Assembly (NCBI GenBank): GCA_002101905.1
Contig: LQPU01000025.1
Span: forward strand, 62,001 to 126,000
Length of the DNA: 64,000 nt
Direction of reading: 5' to 3'
From: Mycobacterium shimoidei
Lineage (GTDB): Bacteria; Actinomycetota; Actinomycetes; Mycobacteriales; Mycobacteriaceae
In this document: piece by piece, positions 41,919 to 52,334 of the stretch
Numbering within the stretch: position 1 is the stretch's first letter
Layout of the letters: every line of letters starts with the position of its first letter
Translations under genes and position numbers: made by a program
Notes under the pieces: generated by a model
Seen by the model: only the letters and a program-made list of their open reading frames with translations
What the model was told of the DNA's origin: nothing
Database searches by the model: none

Positions 41919-44024
41919 GTGCCAGTCACTATCACCGACGAACAGTTCGCGGCGCGTGAGCTGGTACGCGATTGGGCCGCCGGGGCAGGTACAACGGCGG
42001 CGGTCCGCGACATCGAGCAGGGCAAACCGCAGGCCTGGCGACCGGTTTTCGCCGGTCTGGCCAGTCTCGGCCTGTTCGGTGTGGCGGTTCCCGACGACCG
42101 TGGCGGAGCCGGCGGCAGCATCGAGGACCTGTGCGCCATGGTCGACGAGGCGGCCAAGGCGCTGGTCCCCGGACCGGTGGCGACGACGGCGCTGGCCACG
42201 CTGGTAGTCGAGGATCCCGAACCGCTGGGCGCGCTGATGTCCGGCGAGCGGGCGGCCGGGCTGGCGCTCACCGGCGACGTGTCCCTCGACGCCGCGGCGC
42301 AACGCGCGTCGGGCAGTTTGCCGTGGGTGCTCGGCGCCGACGCCGATGGCCTGCTGCTGGTGCCGGCCGATGGCAGATGGTTGCTGGTCGAGGCCGGCGC
42401 CGACGGCGTCACGGTCGAGCCACTGCAGGCCACCGACTTCTCCCGGCCGCTGGCCCGAGTGGTCCTGGACTCCGCCCCGGTCACGGCGCTAGATGCGCCG
42501 CAACTGGAAGATCTCGCCGCGACCGTGCTGTCCGCCGAGGCGGCGGGAATCGCCCGGTGGGCGCTGGACACCGCGGTGGCCTACGCCAAGGTGCGCGAGC
42601 AGTTCGGCAAGCCGATCGGCAGCTTCCAGGCGATCAAGCACATCTGTGCGGAGATGCTGTGCCGGGCCGAGCAGGCTGCGGTCGCCGCCGCCGACGCCGC
42701 CCACGCCACCGCCGATTCGGAGCGCAGCCAACTGTCCATCGCCGCCGCCATCGCGGCCGGCGTCGGGATCGAGGCGGCCAAGGCCAACGTCAAAGACTGC
42801 ATCCAAGTGCTCGGCGGCATCGGCATCACCTGGGAACACGACGCGCATCTGTACCTGCGCCGCGCCTACGGCATCGGGCAATTCCTCGGCGGCTCACCGC
42901 GCTGGCTGCGCCGCGCGGCCGCGCTGACCCAGACCGGTGTCAGGCGCAAGCTGTCCATCGACCTCAGCGACGTCGCCGACCTGCGGCCCCAGATCGCCGA
43001 GGCGGTCGCGAAGGTCGCGGCGCTGCCCGCCGATCAACGTCAAGCGGCGCTGGCCGAAGCGGGGCTGTTGGCCCCGCACTGGCCGCCGCCATACGGCCGC
43101 GGCGCCGGTCCGGCCGAACAGTTGCTGATCGACCAGGAGATGTCGGCGGCGGGTGTGTCCCGGCCGGATTTGGTGATCGGTTGGTGGGCGGCGCCGACCA
43201 TTCTCGAACACGGCACGCCCGAACAGATCGAGCGCTTCGTGCCCGCTACCCTGCGCGGGGAAATCTTCTGGTGTCAGCTGTTTTCCGAGCCGGGTGCGGG
43301 CTCCGATCTGGCGGCGCTGCGCACCAAGGCGGAGCGGGTGGACGGCGGCTGGAAGCTCACCGGACAAAAGGTCTGGACGTCGTCGGCGCACAAAGCGCAA
43401 TGGGGAGTATGTCTGGCCAGGACTGACCCGGAAGCGCCCAAACACAAAGGGATTACCTACTTCCTGGTCGACATGAGTTCGGCCGGCATCGACATCCGGC
43501 CGCTGCGGGAGATCACCGGCGCCTCGCTGTTCAACGAGGTCTTTCTCGACGGTGTGTTCGTGCCGGACGAGATGGTCGTCGGCAACGTGAACGACGGCTG
43601 GCGGCTGGCCCGCACCACCCTGGCCAACGAACGGGTGGCGATGGCCGCCGGGACTGCGCTGGGCAATCCGATGGAGGAGCTGCTCGCAACGGTTTCAGAG
43701 ATGAATCTCGATGTCGCCCAACAGGATCGGTTGGCGCGGTTGATCATCACCGCGCAGGTCGGCTCGCTGCTCGACCAGCGGATCGCCCAGCTCGCCGTCG
43801 GCGGACAGGACCCGGGCGCGCAATCCAGTGTGCGCAAGCTCATCGGGGTGCGATACCGCCAGGCGCTGGCGGAATTCCGCATGGAGCTCTCCGAGGGCGC
43901 GGGCATCGCCGACAACCGCACCGTCCACGACTTCCTCAACACCCGTTGCCTGACAATCGCCGGCGGCACCGAGCAGATCCTGCTCACCTTGGCCGCGGAG
44001 CGGTTGCTGGGCCTCCCGCGCTGA
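41919..44024 (+). CDS. fadE34: double-length acyl-CoA dehydrogenase FadE34
   Basis: The protein has 701 residues, two acyl-CoA dehydrogenase modules in tandem. The first half (to about 340) has FGVAVPDDRGGAGG, EQFGKPIGSFQAIKH and LGGIGITWEHDAHLYLRRA. The second half (from about 360) has FSEPGAGSDLAALRT, GWKLTGQKVWTSSA, and the C-terminal AGGTEQILLTLAAERLLGLPR. FadE34 oxidises CoA thioesters of C24 sterol side-chain acids (such as 3-oxochol-4-en-24-oyl-CoA) in M. tuberculosis. GAGGAG with an 8-base spacer precedes the GTG at 41919. Divergent from kstR under the operator at 41884. Ends in a hairpin. Confidence 0.96.
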   Translation: MPVTITDEQFAARELVRDWAAGAGTTAAVRDIEQGKPQAWRPVFAGLASLGLFGVAVPDDRGGAGGSIEDLCAMVDEAAKALVPGPVATTALATLVVEDPEPLGALMSGERAAGLALTGDVSLDAAAQRASGSLPWVLGADADGLLLVPADGRWLLVEAGADGVTVEPLQATDFSRPLARVVLDSAPVTALDAPQLEDLAATVLSAEAAGIARWALDTAVAYAKVREQFGKPIGSFQAIKHICAEMLCRAEQAAVAAADAAHATADSERSQLSIAAAIAAGVGIEAAKANVKDCIQVLGGIGITWEHDAHLYLRRAYGIGQFLGGSPRWLRRAAALTQTGVRRKLSIDLSDVADLRPQIAEAVAKVAALPADQRQAALAEAGLLAPHWPPPYGRGAGPAEQLLIDQEMSAAGVSRPDLVIGWWAAPTILEHGTPEQIERFVPATLRGEIFWCQLFSEPGAGSDLAALRTKAERVDGGWKLTGQKVWTSSAHKAQWGVCLARTDPEAPKHKGITYFLVDMSSAGIDIRPLREITGASLFNEVFLDGVFVPDEMVVGNVNDGWRLARTTLANERVAMAAGTALGNPMEELLATVSEMNLDVAQQDRLARLIITAQVGSLLDQRIAQLAVGGQDPGAQSSVRKLIGVRYRQALAEFRMELSEGAGIADNRTVHDFLNTRCLTIAGGTEQILLTLAAERLLGLPR

Positions 44025-44048
44025 CGGACGCACCGCGAGATTGCAGTC

Positions 44049-44079
44049 AGGGTCGTGGTTTTCGCTGAATCACGACCCT
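44049..44079 (+). terminator. hairpin after fadE34
   Basis: AGGGTCGTG pairs with CACGACCCT (9 bp, perfect) around a 13-base loop, 25 bases after the fadE34 stop. There is no U tract. Likely factor-independent or pause-type terminator for fadE34. Confidence 0.7.
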
Positions 44080-44136
44080 CAGCGCAATTTGGCGGCGCAG
44101 ACGGTTGCGGGAGCCAATAGACTGCATTGGCAGTAG

Positions 44137-44613
44137 ATGAAGCGCGTTGTCGTGCTCGGCCGTGGAGGGGCGGGCAAATCGATTCTTGCGGCAAAGCTCG
44201 GCTCGATCACGGGTTTGCCGGTGGTAGAACTCGACAAATATTTCTGGGCGCCCGATCTCACTCCGATGGGCCCTGATCAGTGGACGGCGCTTCAGCAGAA
44301 ACTCGTCCACGACGACCGGTGGATTCTTGACGGCGATCTCGGCGAGTATGACGTGCTCACAGAGCGTTTGAGGGCCGCCGACACCGTTATCGTGCTCGAC
44401 TTCTCCTTGTGGCGCTGCGTATGGCAAGCCGCGCGCCGGTCACGACAAAAGCTTGAGTTCTGGCGTTGGGTGATTTGCTATCGCCGCCGCAGCCTTCCCC
44501 GGATTACGGCCGCGATAGCTGCCGACGCCTCCTATGCCGACGTTCATGTGCTGCGGAACCCCCGCGAGTCACGCCAATTTTTGGCTCACGTCGAGCGCAG
44601 CTCGCGCATGTAG
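44137..44613 (+). CDS. P-loop NTPase, adenylate kinase / topology-modulation-protein-like
   Basis: The protein has 158 residues. Walker A is VVVLGRGGAGKSILA at residues 4-18; then GLPVVELDKYFW, a family-typical acceptor segment, WILDGDLGEYDVLTERL and VIVLDFSLWRCVW (Walker B like). The lid is short and Arg-rich. Such FlaR/YqaC-like proteins are small kinases of unknown substrate. It stands alone between fadE34 and the secreted gene, and base composition is slightly less GC-rich than the sterol genes around it. I recall no equivalent at this place in M. tuberculosis, so it may be an insertion. Confidence 0.82.
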   Translation: MKRVVVLGRGGAGKSILAAKLGSITGLPVVELDKYFWAPDLTPMGPDQWTALQQKLVHDDRWILDGDLGEYDVLTERLRAADTVIVLDFSLWRCVWQAARRSRQKLEFWRWVICYRRRSLPRITAAIAADASYADVHVLRNPRESRQFLAHVERSSRM

Positions 44614-44628
44614 GGATGTCGTTGCCGC

Positions 44629-45159
44629 TCAGGAGAACCCGGTCTGTGCACAGGTGCTGGGCGAGGTGAGGTTGACCCCGGCATAGACCACCTGAATGTG
44701 CGTACACATGATGACGTTCACGTTGGTCTCCGGCTGGCCGGTGTGCCAGTCGGTGGCGTCGATCCGGCCGCTGCTCTGATACTTCTCGGGCGGCCCTTCA
44801 CCCATGTAGATGTCGGTCATCACGTCGGTCCCACCCTGTTTCTGGATCCGCTCGTATTGACCGTCGGCATGGACGTCGAGGTACGTCGTCCGGCTCATGG
44901 TGCGAAATTCCGTGCTTTGCCTGGCCCAAAGGTCGGGCGGAAAGCCCGATATCCCGTCGGGCCTTCGCAATGCGGCCCCGACGGTGAAGTCGCAGCTGCC
45001 CGTCGCGCGGTGACAATCGAGGACGGCGCGGGTCTCCAGTTGGGTCGCCTCGTCGATCGGCATCAAGGTGGTGGCGGTGTTGCTCGCCGCCGAGGACGGG
45101 GGCGCCAGCGCCAACGCCAATCCGACGCCTGCCACTGAAATCGCCAGCTGCTTGGTCAT
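44629..45159 (-). CDS. secreted protein of unknown function (Rv3572-like)
   Basis: The protein has 176 residues, the same length as Rv3572. Signal peptide QLAISVAGVGLALALA with cleavage near SSAAS. The mature chain has four Cys (LDCHRATGSCDF near the start, IMCTHIQ and SPSTCAQTG near the end) that could form two disulfides, and a beta-rich pattern (YLDVHADGQYERIQK). No catalytic motif is seen. It is on the same strand as kshB with 22 bases between, so it may be co-transcribed with kshB under KstR. Confidence 0.85.
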   Translation of the reverse strand: MTKQLAISVAGVGLALALAPPSSAASNTATTLMPIDEATQLETRAVLDCHRATGSCDFTVGAALRRPDGISGFPPDLWARQSTEFRTMSRTTYLDVHADGQYERIQKQGGTDVMTDIYMGEGPPEKYQSSGRIDATDWHTGQPETNVNVIMCTHIQVVYAGVNLTSPSTCAQTGFS

Positions 45160-45181
45160 CAGCAGAACTTAACCCTCGGCC

Positions 45182-46273
45182 CTACTCGTCGTAAGTGACT
45201 TCGACCGAATCGGTTTCCGGGCGAGATTGGCAGGCCAGGATCAGCCCCTCGTCGAGGTCTTGCTGCTCCAGCACGTCGTTGACCTCCATGTTCACTTTGC
45301 CCTTGCGCAGGCTGCAGGCACACGCGCCGCAGTGCCCCTCCCGGCAGGAGAACGGCGCGTCCAGACCGGCGTCCAACAGCACGTCGAGCAGCTTGGCGCC
45401 GCGCGGCCACGACACCGTGTGCGTCTCGCCGTCCAGCTGCACCACCGCGGTCGCCGGTGGCTCGTCTCCGGTGTCCTCGATCGTCACCGCCGCGAACGGA
45501 TCGGACTCCAGCGACTTGAAGACCTCGAGATGCACTTGGGCGGCAGGGACTTCCAGCGAGTCCAGGGCTTCCCGCGCGGCTTGCATGAACGGCCCGGGCC
45601 CGCAGATGAAGGCTTGGCGCTTGGTATAGGCGGCGGCCAGCTGCGCCAGCGCGGTGGCGCTCGGCAATCCCTGCAGCGACTCCAGCCAGTGCACAACGGT
45701 CAGCCGGTCGGGGTACTTGGCGACCAGCTCGCGCAGCGCGTCACCGAAGATCACCGAACGCTCGTCACGGTTGGCGTAGATCAGCGCCACCTGACCGCTG
45801 CCCTCCGACAGCGCCGACTTGCAAATCGACATGATCGGGGTGATCCCGCTGCCCGCGGCGAGCAGCAGGAAATCGTCGTCGAGCGTCTTGGGCACGAAAT
45901 TGCCCGACGGTGCCAGCACATGAATCCGCATCCCGGGGTGGGCGTGGTCGCACAGCCAGTTCGACGCGTAGCCGTCTTTGTCGCGCTTGACGGTGACGGT
46001 GAGCGCGTCGTCGGTGAACGGTGAGCTGCACAGCGAATAGCAGCGGGCCACCGACCCGGTGCGTTCGCTGGGCACGCGCAGCGTCAGGAACTGGCCCGGG
46101 GCGTACCGCAGCCGGTCGGCCGGAATGTCGGCCCCGTCGGGCACGGTGAACACCAGCGACCGCGCGTCGTCGGTCTCGGCGAGGACCTCGGCGATCTGCA
46201 GTTCCAGGACGTGGCTGCCAAGCGGTTCGTCGGGCACGATGTCCGTCACCGCCGGCGCCTTTCCCTCGGTCAT
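45182..46273 (-). CDS. kshB: 3-ketosteroid 9-alpha-hydroxylase reductase KshB
   Basis: The protein has 363 residues. The FAD-binding barrel has VARCYSLCSSP (R-x-Y-S-x-C/S); the NAD domain has LLAAGSGITPIMSI and a late CGPGPFMQAA. The C-terminal plant-type ferredoxin domain binds one 2Fe-2S cluster through CREGHCGAC plus a later Cys in LILACQSR. It passes electrons from NADH to KshA for 9-alpha-hydroxylation, which with 1,2-dehydrogenation opens ring B. Start ATG 46273; a KstR operator begins 4 bases upstream. Divergent from hsaA. Confidence 0.96.
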   Translation of the reverse strand: MTEGKAPAVTDIVPDEPLGSHVLELQIAEVLAETDDARSLVFTVPDGADIPADRLRYAPGQFLTLRVPSERTGSVARCYSLCSSPFTDDALTVTVKRDKDGYASNWLCDHAHPGMRIHVLAPSGNFVPKTLDDDFLLLAAGSGITPIMSICKSALSEGSGQVALIYANRDERSVIFGDALRELVAKYPDRLTVVHWLESLQGLPSATALAQLAAAYTKRQAFICGPGPFMQAAREALDSLEVPAAQVHLEVFKSLESDPFAAVTIEDTGDEPPATAVVQLDGETHTVSWPRGAKLLDVLLDAGLDAPFSCREGHCGACACSLRKGKVNMEVNDVLEQQDLDEGLILACQSRPETDSVEVTYDE

Positions 46274-46276
46274 AAC

Positions 46277-46290
46277 TAGAACAGGTTACA
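46277..46290. promoter_or_regulatory. KstR operator at the kshB start
   Basis: TAGAACAGGTTACA fits TnnAACnnGTTnnA at every fixed position. It lies directly upstream of the kshB ATG. Confidence 0.83.
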
Positions 46291-46344
46291 GAAACCGCGT
46301 TAGGTATCGCTACCAGCCGCAGGAATACCCTGCTCGACACAAAT

Positions 46345-46358
46345 CGGAACGTGTTCTA
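46345..46358. promoter_or_regulatory. KstR operator upstream of hsaA
   Basis: CGGAACGTGTTCTA fits the KstR consensus with one mismatch at the first T; GAAC/GTTC arms are intact. It lies 11 bases before the hsaA ATG, so repression by occlusion is expected. Confidence 0.78.
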
Positions 46359-46369
46359 GTCTTTGGTCT

Positions 46370-47557
46370 ATGTCAGCTTCCATTCAACAGCGTGACGCCC
46401 AGGCGGTCCTAGCGGGTATCGACGATTTGCTTCCGCAGCTGCGTGAGCGTGCGCAGGCCTGCGAGGACCTGCGCCGGCTGCCGGACGAGACCGTCAAGGC
46501 GCTCGACGAGGTCGGCTTCTTCACCCTGTTGCAGCCCGAGCAGTGGGGCGGCCTGCAGTGCGACCCGGCGTTGTTCTACGAGGCGGCCCGACGGCTGGCC
46601 AGCGCGTGCGGCTCGACCGGGTGGGTGGGCTCGATCATCGGCGTGCACAACTGGCACCTGGCGCTGTTCGACCAGAAAGCCCAGGAGGAAGTCTGGGGCG
46701 ACGACCCGACGGTACGGATCTCCTCGTCGTACGCCCCGATGGGCGCTGGCACCGTGGTCGACGGCGGCTACCTGGTCAGCGGGTCATGGAACTGGTCGTC
46801 GGGCTGCGACCACGCCACCTGGTGCTTCGTGGGCGGCCCGGTGATCAAGGACGGCCGGCCTGTTGACTTCGGCAGCTTTCTGATTCCGCGCAGTGAATAC
46901 GAGATCGAGGATGTGTGGCACGTGGTCGGGCTGCGCGGCACCGGTAGCAACACCATCGTCGTCAAGGATGTTTTCGTGCCCCGGCATCGGTTCCTGTCCT
47001 ACAAGGCGATGAACGACGGGACGGCGGGCGGCTATAAGACCAACACCGCACCTGTTTACAAAATGCCTTGGGGCACAATCCATCCCACTACGATTTCGGC
47101 ACCGATCGTCGGGATGGCCTATGGGGCCTACGACGCGCACGTGGAGCACCAGGGCAAGCGGGTGCGCGCCGCGTTCGCCGGCGAGAAAGCCAAAGACGAT
47201 CCCTTCGCCAAGGTCCGCATCGCCGAGGCCGCCAGCGACATCGACGCGGCGTGGCGGCAGCTGATCGGCAACGTCAGCGACGAGTACGCACTGTTGGCAG
47301 CCGGCAAGGAGATCCCGTTCGCGCTGCGCGCCCGCGCCCGACGCGACCAGGTGCGCGCCACCGGACGGGCGATCGCTTCGATCGACCGGCTGTTCGAGGC
47401 CTCCGGCGCCACTGCGCTGGCCAATGACCAACCGGTGCAGCGCTTCTGGCGTGACGCCCACGCTGGTCGGGTACACGCCGCCAACGACCCGGAGCGGGCG
47501 TACGTGATCTTCGGGAACCACGAGTTCGGGCTGCCGCCCGGCGACACGATGGTGTAA
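46370..47557 (+). CDS. hsaA: 3-HSA hydroxylase, oxygenase component HsaA
   Basis: The protein has 395 residues, acyl-CoA-dehydrogenase-like fold, group D flavin monooxygenase. It hydroxylates 3-HSA to the catechol 3,4-DHSA using reduced flavin from HsaB. Visible signatures: GFFTLLQPEQWGGLQ, STGWVGSIIGVHNWH, VSGSWNWSSGCDHATW, LRGTGSNTIVVKDVFVP and PVQRFWRDAHAGRVHA. It is first in the hsaADCB operon, with hsaD starting 3 bases after its stop. Regulated by KstR. Confidence 0.97.
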   Translation: MSASIQQRDAQAVLAGIDDLLPQLRERAQACEDLRRLPDETVKALDEVGFFTLLQPEQWGGLQCDPALFYEAARRLASACGSTGWVGSIIGVHNWHLALFDQKAQEEVWGDDPTVRISSSYAPMGAGTVVDGGYLVSGSWNWSSGCDHATWCFVGGPVIKDGRPVDFGSFLIPRSEYEIEDVWHVVGLRGTGSNTIVVKDVFVPRHRFLSYKAMNDGTAGGYKTNTAPVYKMPWGTIHPTTISAPIVGMAYGAYDAHVEHQGKRVRAAFAGEKAKDDPFAKVRIAEAASDIDAAWRQLIGNVSDEYALLAAGKEIPFALRARARRDQVRATGRAIASIDRLFEASGATALANDQPVQRFWRDAHAGRVHAANDPERAYVIFGNHEFGLPPGDTMV

Positions 47558-49341
<1,784 letters not shown>

Positions 49342-49343
49342 CG

Positions 49344-49907
49344 ATGTCGGAGCAGATCGACTCTCAGGCCTTCCGGCAGGTGCTCGGTCAGTTCTGCACC
49401 GGGATCACGATCATCACCACCGTGCATAACGACGTTCCGGTCGGTTTCGCGTGCCAGTCGTTCGCAGCGTTGTCGTTGGACCCGCCGCTGGTGTTGTTCT
49501 GCCCGACCAAAGTGTCGAGGTCCTGGAAAGCCATCGAGGCCACTGGCAAGTTCTGTGTCAACGTGCTGACCGAGAGCCAGAAGCACGTGTCTGCCCGCTT
49601 CGGCTCCAAGGAACCGGACAAGTTCGCTGGAATCGATTGGACCTTTTCGCCGTTGGGTTCGCCGGTCATCGACGGATCGCTGGCGTTCATCGACTGCACG
49701 GTGGTCTCGGTACATGACGGCGGCGACCACTTCGTGGTCCTCGGCGCGGTGAAGTCGTTGTCGGAGGCACCCAAGATCAAGCCGCGACCGCTGCTGTTCT
49801 ACCGCGGGGAATACACCGGGATCGAGCCGGACAAGACCACGCCGGCGCAGTGGCGCGACGACCTGGAGGCATTCCTGACCACGACCACCCAGGACACCTG
49901 GCTTTAG
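49344..49907 (+). CDS. hsaB: flavin reductase HsaB
   Basis: The protein has 187 residues, the length known from M. tuberculosis. It supplies reduced FMN to HsaA. Flavin-reductase-type motifs: FCTGITIITTVHNDVPVGFA, SFAALSLDPPLVLFCPT, KFCVNVL and PLLFYRGEY. Last gene of hsaADCB. In M. tuberculosis nat (arylamine N-acetyltransferase) follows; here the next gene is an unrelated convergent one, 10 bases away. Confidence 0.96.
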   Translation: MSEQIDSQAFRQVLGQFCTGITIITTVHNDVPVGFACQSFAALSLDPPLVLFCPTKVSRSWKAIEATGKFCVNVLTESQKHVSARFGSKEPDKFAGIDWTFSPLGSPVIDGSLAFIDCTVVSVHDGGDHFVVLGAVKSLSEAPKIKPRPLLFYRGEYTGIEPDKTTPAQWRDDLEAFLTTTTQDTWL

Positions 49908-49917
49908 CTCTGGTCGG

Positions 49918-51168
49918 TTACTGCCCGTGCCAGCGCGCCTGATGCTCGGCGTGCGTGTGCAGGTAGGCGCCCGGGCCGAAGAACGCGTCGTAAAAATCGG
50001 TGTCCAGATGCTGCGCTTGCAGATACATCAGCACGTGCACTGTCGGCACGGTGCCCGGCAGCTTGCCGAAGGTGTCGTAGATGTACGACGCCTCCAAGCT
50101 CACCACTTCCTGGATGCCCTCGGGCGGCAGCGCGGAGGCCCGCACCTTCGGTGAGTCCGACCACGGCCCCGGGGTGTCGGAGTGGAAAGGCCCACCGGGA
50201 CCGAATTTCCGCTCCACAAGCTTGTGCACTCCGGCCGAAACCGACGGCACATGTGGTGGGCTGAGGGTCTCGAAAAATCCAGGCAGACCGGTGGCATTCG
50301 GGAACGGCCAGCGTTCGTCGTCGTCAGACACGAAGCCCAGTCCATCCAACACCGACAACCGGTTCAGGCCGTCGTAGATCCAGCCGCCGAGGCCCAGCGC
50401 CTGTAGCGCCAAAGCCCCGTTGTTGGCGGCGATCGCGAGTTCCGCGGTCGCCTCGGTCAGCGTGTACTGCTCCACGAACGAAAGCGGGATGGGGTCATCA
50501 GCGTGGGCCAGTGACGAAAAGTGCTCGATCCCTGGAATATTGCGCCGGTTGATGTCGTCGACGACCAGATAGCCGTTGGCCGCGAAGAACCACAGATTCT
50601 CCATCAGATGCTCGGCGAGATCGGCCACCGGAAAGGCCAGCAAGCTGCCCGGATGGTTGGCGATCCAGGTGTTGTGGCCCTCCATGTGGGGTTCTTCGCG
50701 CGGCACTTCGAGGCGGACGTCCGAGATCCGCACATAAGACGCCGCGGTGTGGCTGATCCAGTCCTCGATACTTCCGTACTCCCGTGGCGGCTCGTCGCGA
50801 GTAGGCAACAGATATGTCCCGCTGTCATCGGTGAAGAACAGCTGGCTGGTGTGGAAGCCGGCCGCCGATGGAAACGTTCGACCGCTGGCACTGCCCGAGT
50901 AGTTGGGCAGCGACGGGGCGTAGCCGGGGTGGTGGGCAATCCCGTAGTGCCATCCGGTGACGCCGGCAGTAATTGAAAGCACCAGTGCCCGTTCGACTTC
51001 CGACAACGGCTGCACCTGTCGGCGACTTGTGTAGGCCAGCGTTCCGGCAGGGATCCGGCCGCCCACCGGAAATCGTCGCGATCGACGCCCGGTGATGGCG
51101 GACAACAGCGGGAACTGCGCCACCTCGGCCAGCGCAGCACGCTCGTGATCGGAGATGACGAGAGTCAT
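49918..51168 (-). CDS. uncharacterised protein replacing nat, possible SagB/nitroreductase-like flavoprotein
   Basis: The protein has 416 residues. Its ATG overlaps the aspB-like stop (ATGA), so it is translated with that gene. An Arg/Ser start ITGRRSRRFPVGG and a later RTFPSAAGFHTSQLFF resemble the R-x-S-x-R-x-F and PSAG-type flavin-contact motifs of nitroreductase/ThcOx (SagB-like) enzymes; the similarity is weak. The middle contains EGHNTWIANHPGSLLAFPV, and the C terminus is rich in aromatic and His residues (GAYLHTHAEHQARWHG). No signal peptide. A longer frame to 51678 crosses the aminotransferase and is rejected. Its place inside the sterol island, and the loss of nat, suggest a sterol-linked or amine-linked role, which is only inferred. 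Confidence 0.75.
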   Translation of the reverse strand: MTLVISDHERAALAEVAQFPLLSAITGRRSRRFPVGGRIPAGTLAYTSRRQVQPLSEVERALVLSITAGVTGWHYGIAHHPGYAPSLPNYSGSASGRTFPSAAGFHTSQLFFTDDSGTYLLPTRDEPPREYGSIEDWISHTAASYVRISDVRLEVPREEPHMEGHNTWIANHPGSLLAFPVADLAEHLMENLWFFAANGYLVVDDINRRNIPGIEHFSSLAHADDPIPLSFVEQYTLTEATAELAIAANNGALALQALGLGGWIYDGLNRLSVLDGLGFVSDDDERWPFPNATGLPGFFETLSPPHVPSVSAGVHKLVERKFGPGGPFHSDTPGPWSDSPKVRASALPPEGIQEVVSLEASYIYDTFGKLPGTVPTVHVLMYLQAQHLDTDFYDAFFGPGAYLHTHAEHQARWHGQ

Positions 51169-52325
51169 CGGCCAAGCCAGCTCCGCATGCGACGCAAAGC
51201 TTCTTCGATATCCGATCTCGGGCCTGCGAAGGACAGCCGGACAAATGACCCACCGTGCGCAGTGTCGAAGTCGATACCGGGAGCAATCGCAACCCCGGTG
51301 TCCGCCAGGAGTTTCGAGCAGAAGTCCAACGAGTCCGTGGTGAAGTCCGACACATCGGCGTAGACGTAGAAGGCGCCGTCGGTAGGGGCCAGCCGGTCGA
51401 TGCCAATGTCGCGCAGACCGTCGAGCAAGAGCCCGCGGTTGATCGCGTACTGGTGCAGATGGCCGTCGGCTTCGGCGATCGCTTCGGGAGTGAACGCGGC
51501 GACGGCGGCGTACTGGGACAGCACCGGCGGACAGATGGTGAAGTTTCCGGTGAGGCAGTCGACTGCGCGACGCAGCTCCGACGGCATTACCAGCCAGCCG
51601 AGCCGCCAGCCCGTCATTGCGAAGTACTTGGAAAAACTGTTGACCACCACGGCATTTCGCGATGTCTGCCATGCACAACTGGTCTGCGGTGCACCCTGGT
51701 AGACCAGGCCGTGGTAGACCTCGTCGCTGATGAGCCGGACGCCGGAGGCGTCACACCAGGAAGCGATCGCCGCAAGTTCTTCCGGCGGGATGACGGTTCC
51801 GGTGGGGTTGGCCGGGCTGGCCACCACCACGCCCTGAACGGGCGGATCGAGCTGGGCCAGCATGGCAGCGGTGGGCTGGAACCGGGTCTGTGGGCCGCAT
51901 TCGATTTCGACGACCTCACATCCGAGCGCGGACAGGATGTTGCGGTAGCACGGGTATCCCGGACTGCCGAGCGCCACCCGATCGCCGACGTCGAAGCAAG
52001 CCAGGAACGCGAGCAAGAACCCTCCCGACGACCCTGTCGTCACCACCACGTCGTCGGTGTCGACCTGCAATCCGTACCGCTGTTGGTAGGACGCGGCAAT
52101 CGCGGCGCGCAGCTCCGGAATGCCCAACGCCACCGTGTAGCCGAGCTGGTTGGTTTGAAGTGCTGCCGCCGCCGCGGCACGCACCGGTTCGGGGGCCCCG
52201 GCACTGGGCTGGCCCGCCGACAGGTTGACCAGGTCGCCGTGGGTGCGCTGCCGCTCTGCAGCCGCCAGCCAAACATCCATCACGTAAAACGGCGGGATGC
52301 CCGCTCGCAACGCGACCTTGTTCAT
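51165..52325 (-). CDS. aspB: PLP-dependent aminotransferase, class I/II (Rv3565, AspB-like)
   Basis: The protein has 386 residues. PLP fold: LSAGQPSAGAPEPVRAA near residue 35, VVTTGSSGGFLLAFL (cofactor phosphate loop), VVASPANPTGTVIPPEEL, LISDEVYHGLVY (Asp/Tyr pair) and the Schiff-base Lys in VNSFSKYFAMTGWRLGW. The C-terminal Arg is in SFVRLSFAG. The true substrate is unknown; the name is inherited from M. tuberculosis. It starts 9 bases after the fadE33 stop, so it belongs to the fadD3-fadE31-32-33 transcript controlled by KstR2. Confidence 0.93.
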   Translation of the reverse strand: MNKVALRAGIPPFYVMDVWLAAAERQRTHGDLVNLSAGQPSAGAPEPVRAAAAAALQTNQLGYTVALGIPELRAAIAASYQQRYGLQVDTDDVVVTTGSSGGFLLAFLACFDVGDRVALGSPGYPCYRNILSALGCEVVEIECGPQTRFQPTAAMLAQLDPPVQGVVVASPANPTGTVIPPEELAAIASWCDASGVRLISDEVYHGLVYQGAPQTSCAWQTSRNAVVVNSFSKYFAMTGWRLGWLVMPSELRRAVDCLTGNFTICPPVLSQYAAVAAFTPEAIAEADGHLHQYAINRGLLLDGLRDIGIDRLAPTDGAFYVYADVSDFTTDSLDFCSKLLADTGVAIAPGIDFDTAHGGSFVRLSFAGPRSDIEEALRRMRSWLGR

Positions 52326-52334
52326 TGCGTCAGG

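Noticed and set aside
41972..43426. A 484-residue frame over fadE34
   Set aside because: Same-strand shadow with extreme Arg/Gly content; FadE34 explains the region.
49918..51678. A 586-residue version of the nat-replacing protein
   Set aside because: The first 170 residues lie within the aspB-like gene in another frame; the ATGA overlap at 51168 gives a natural start.
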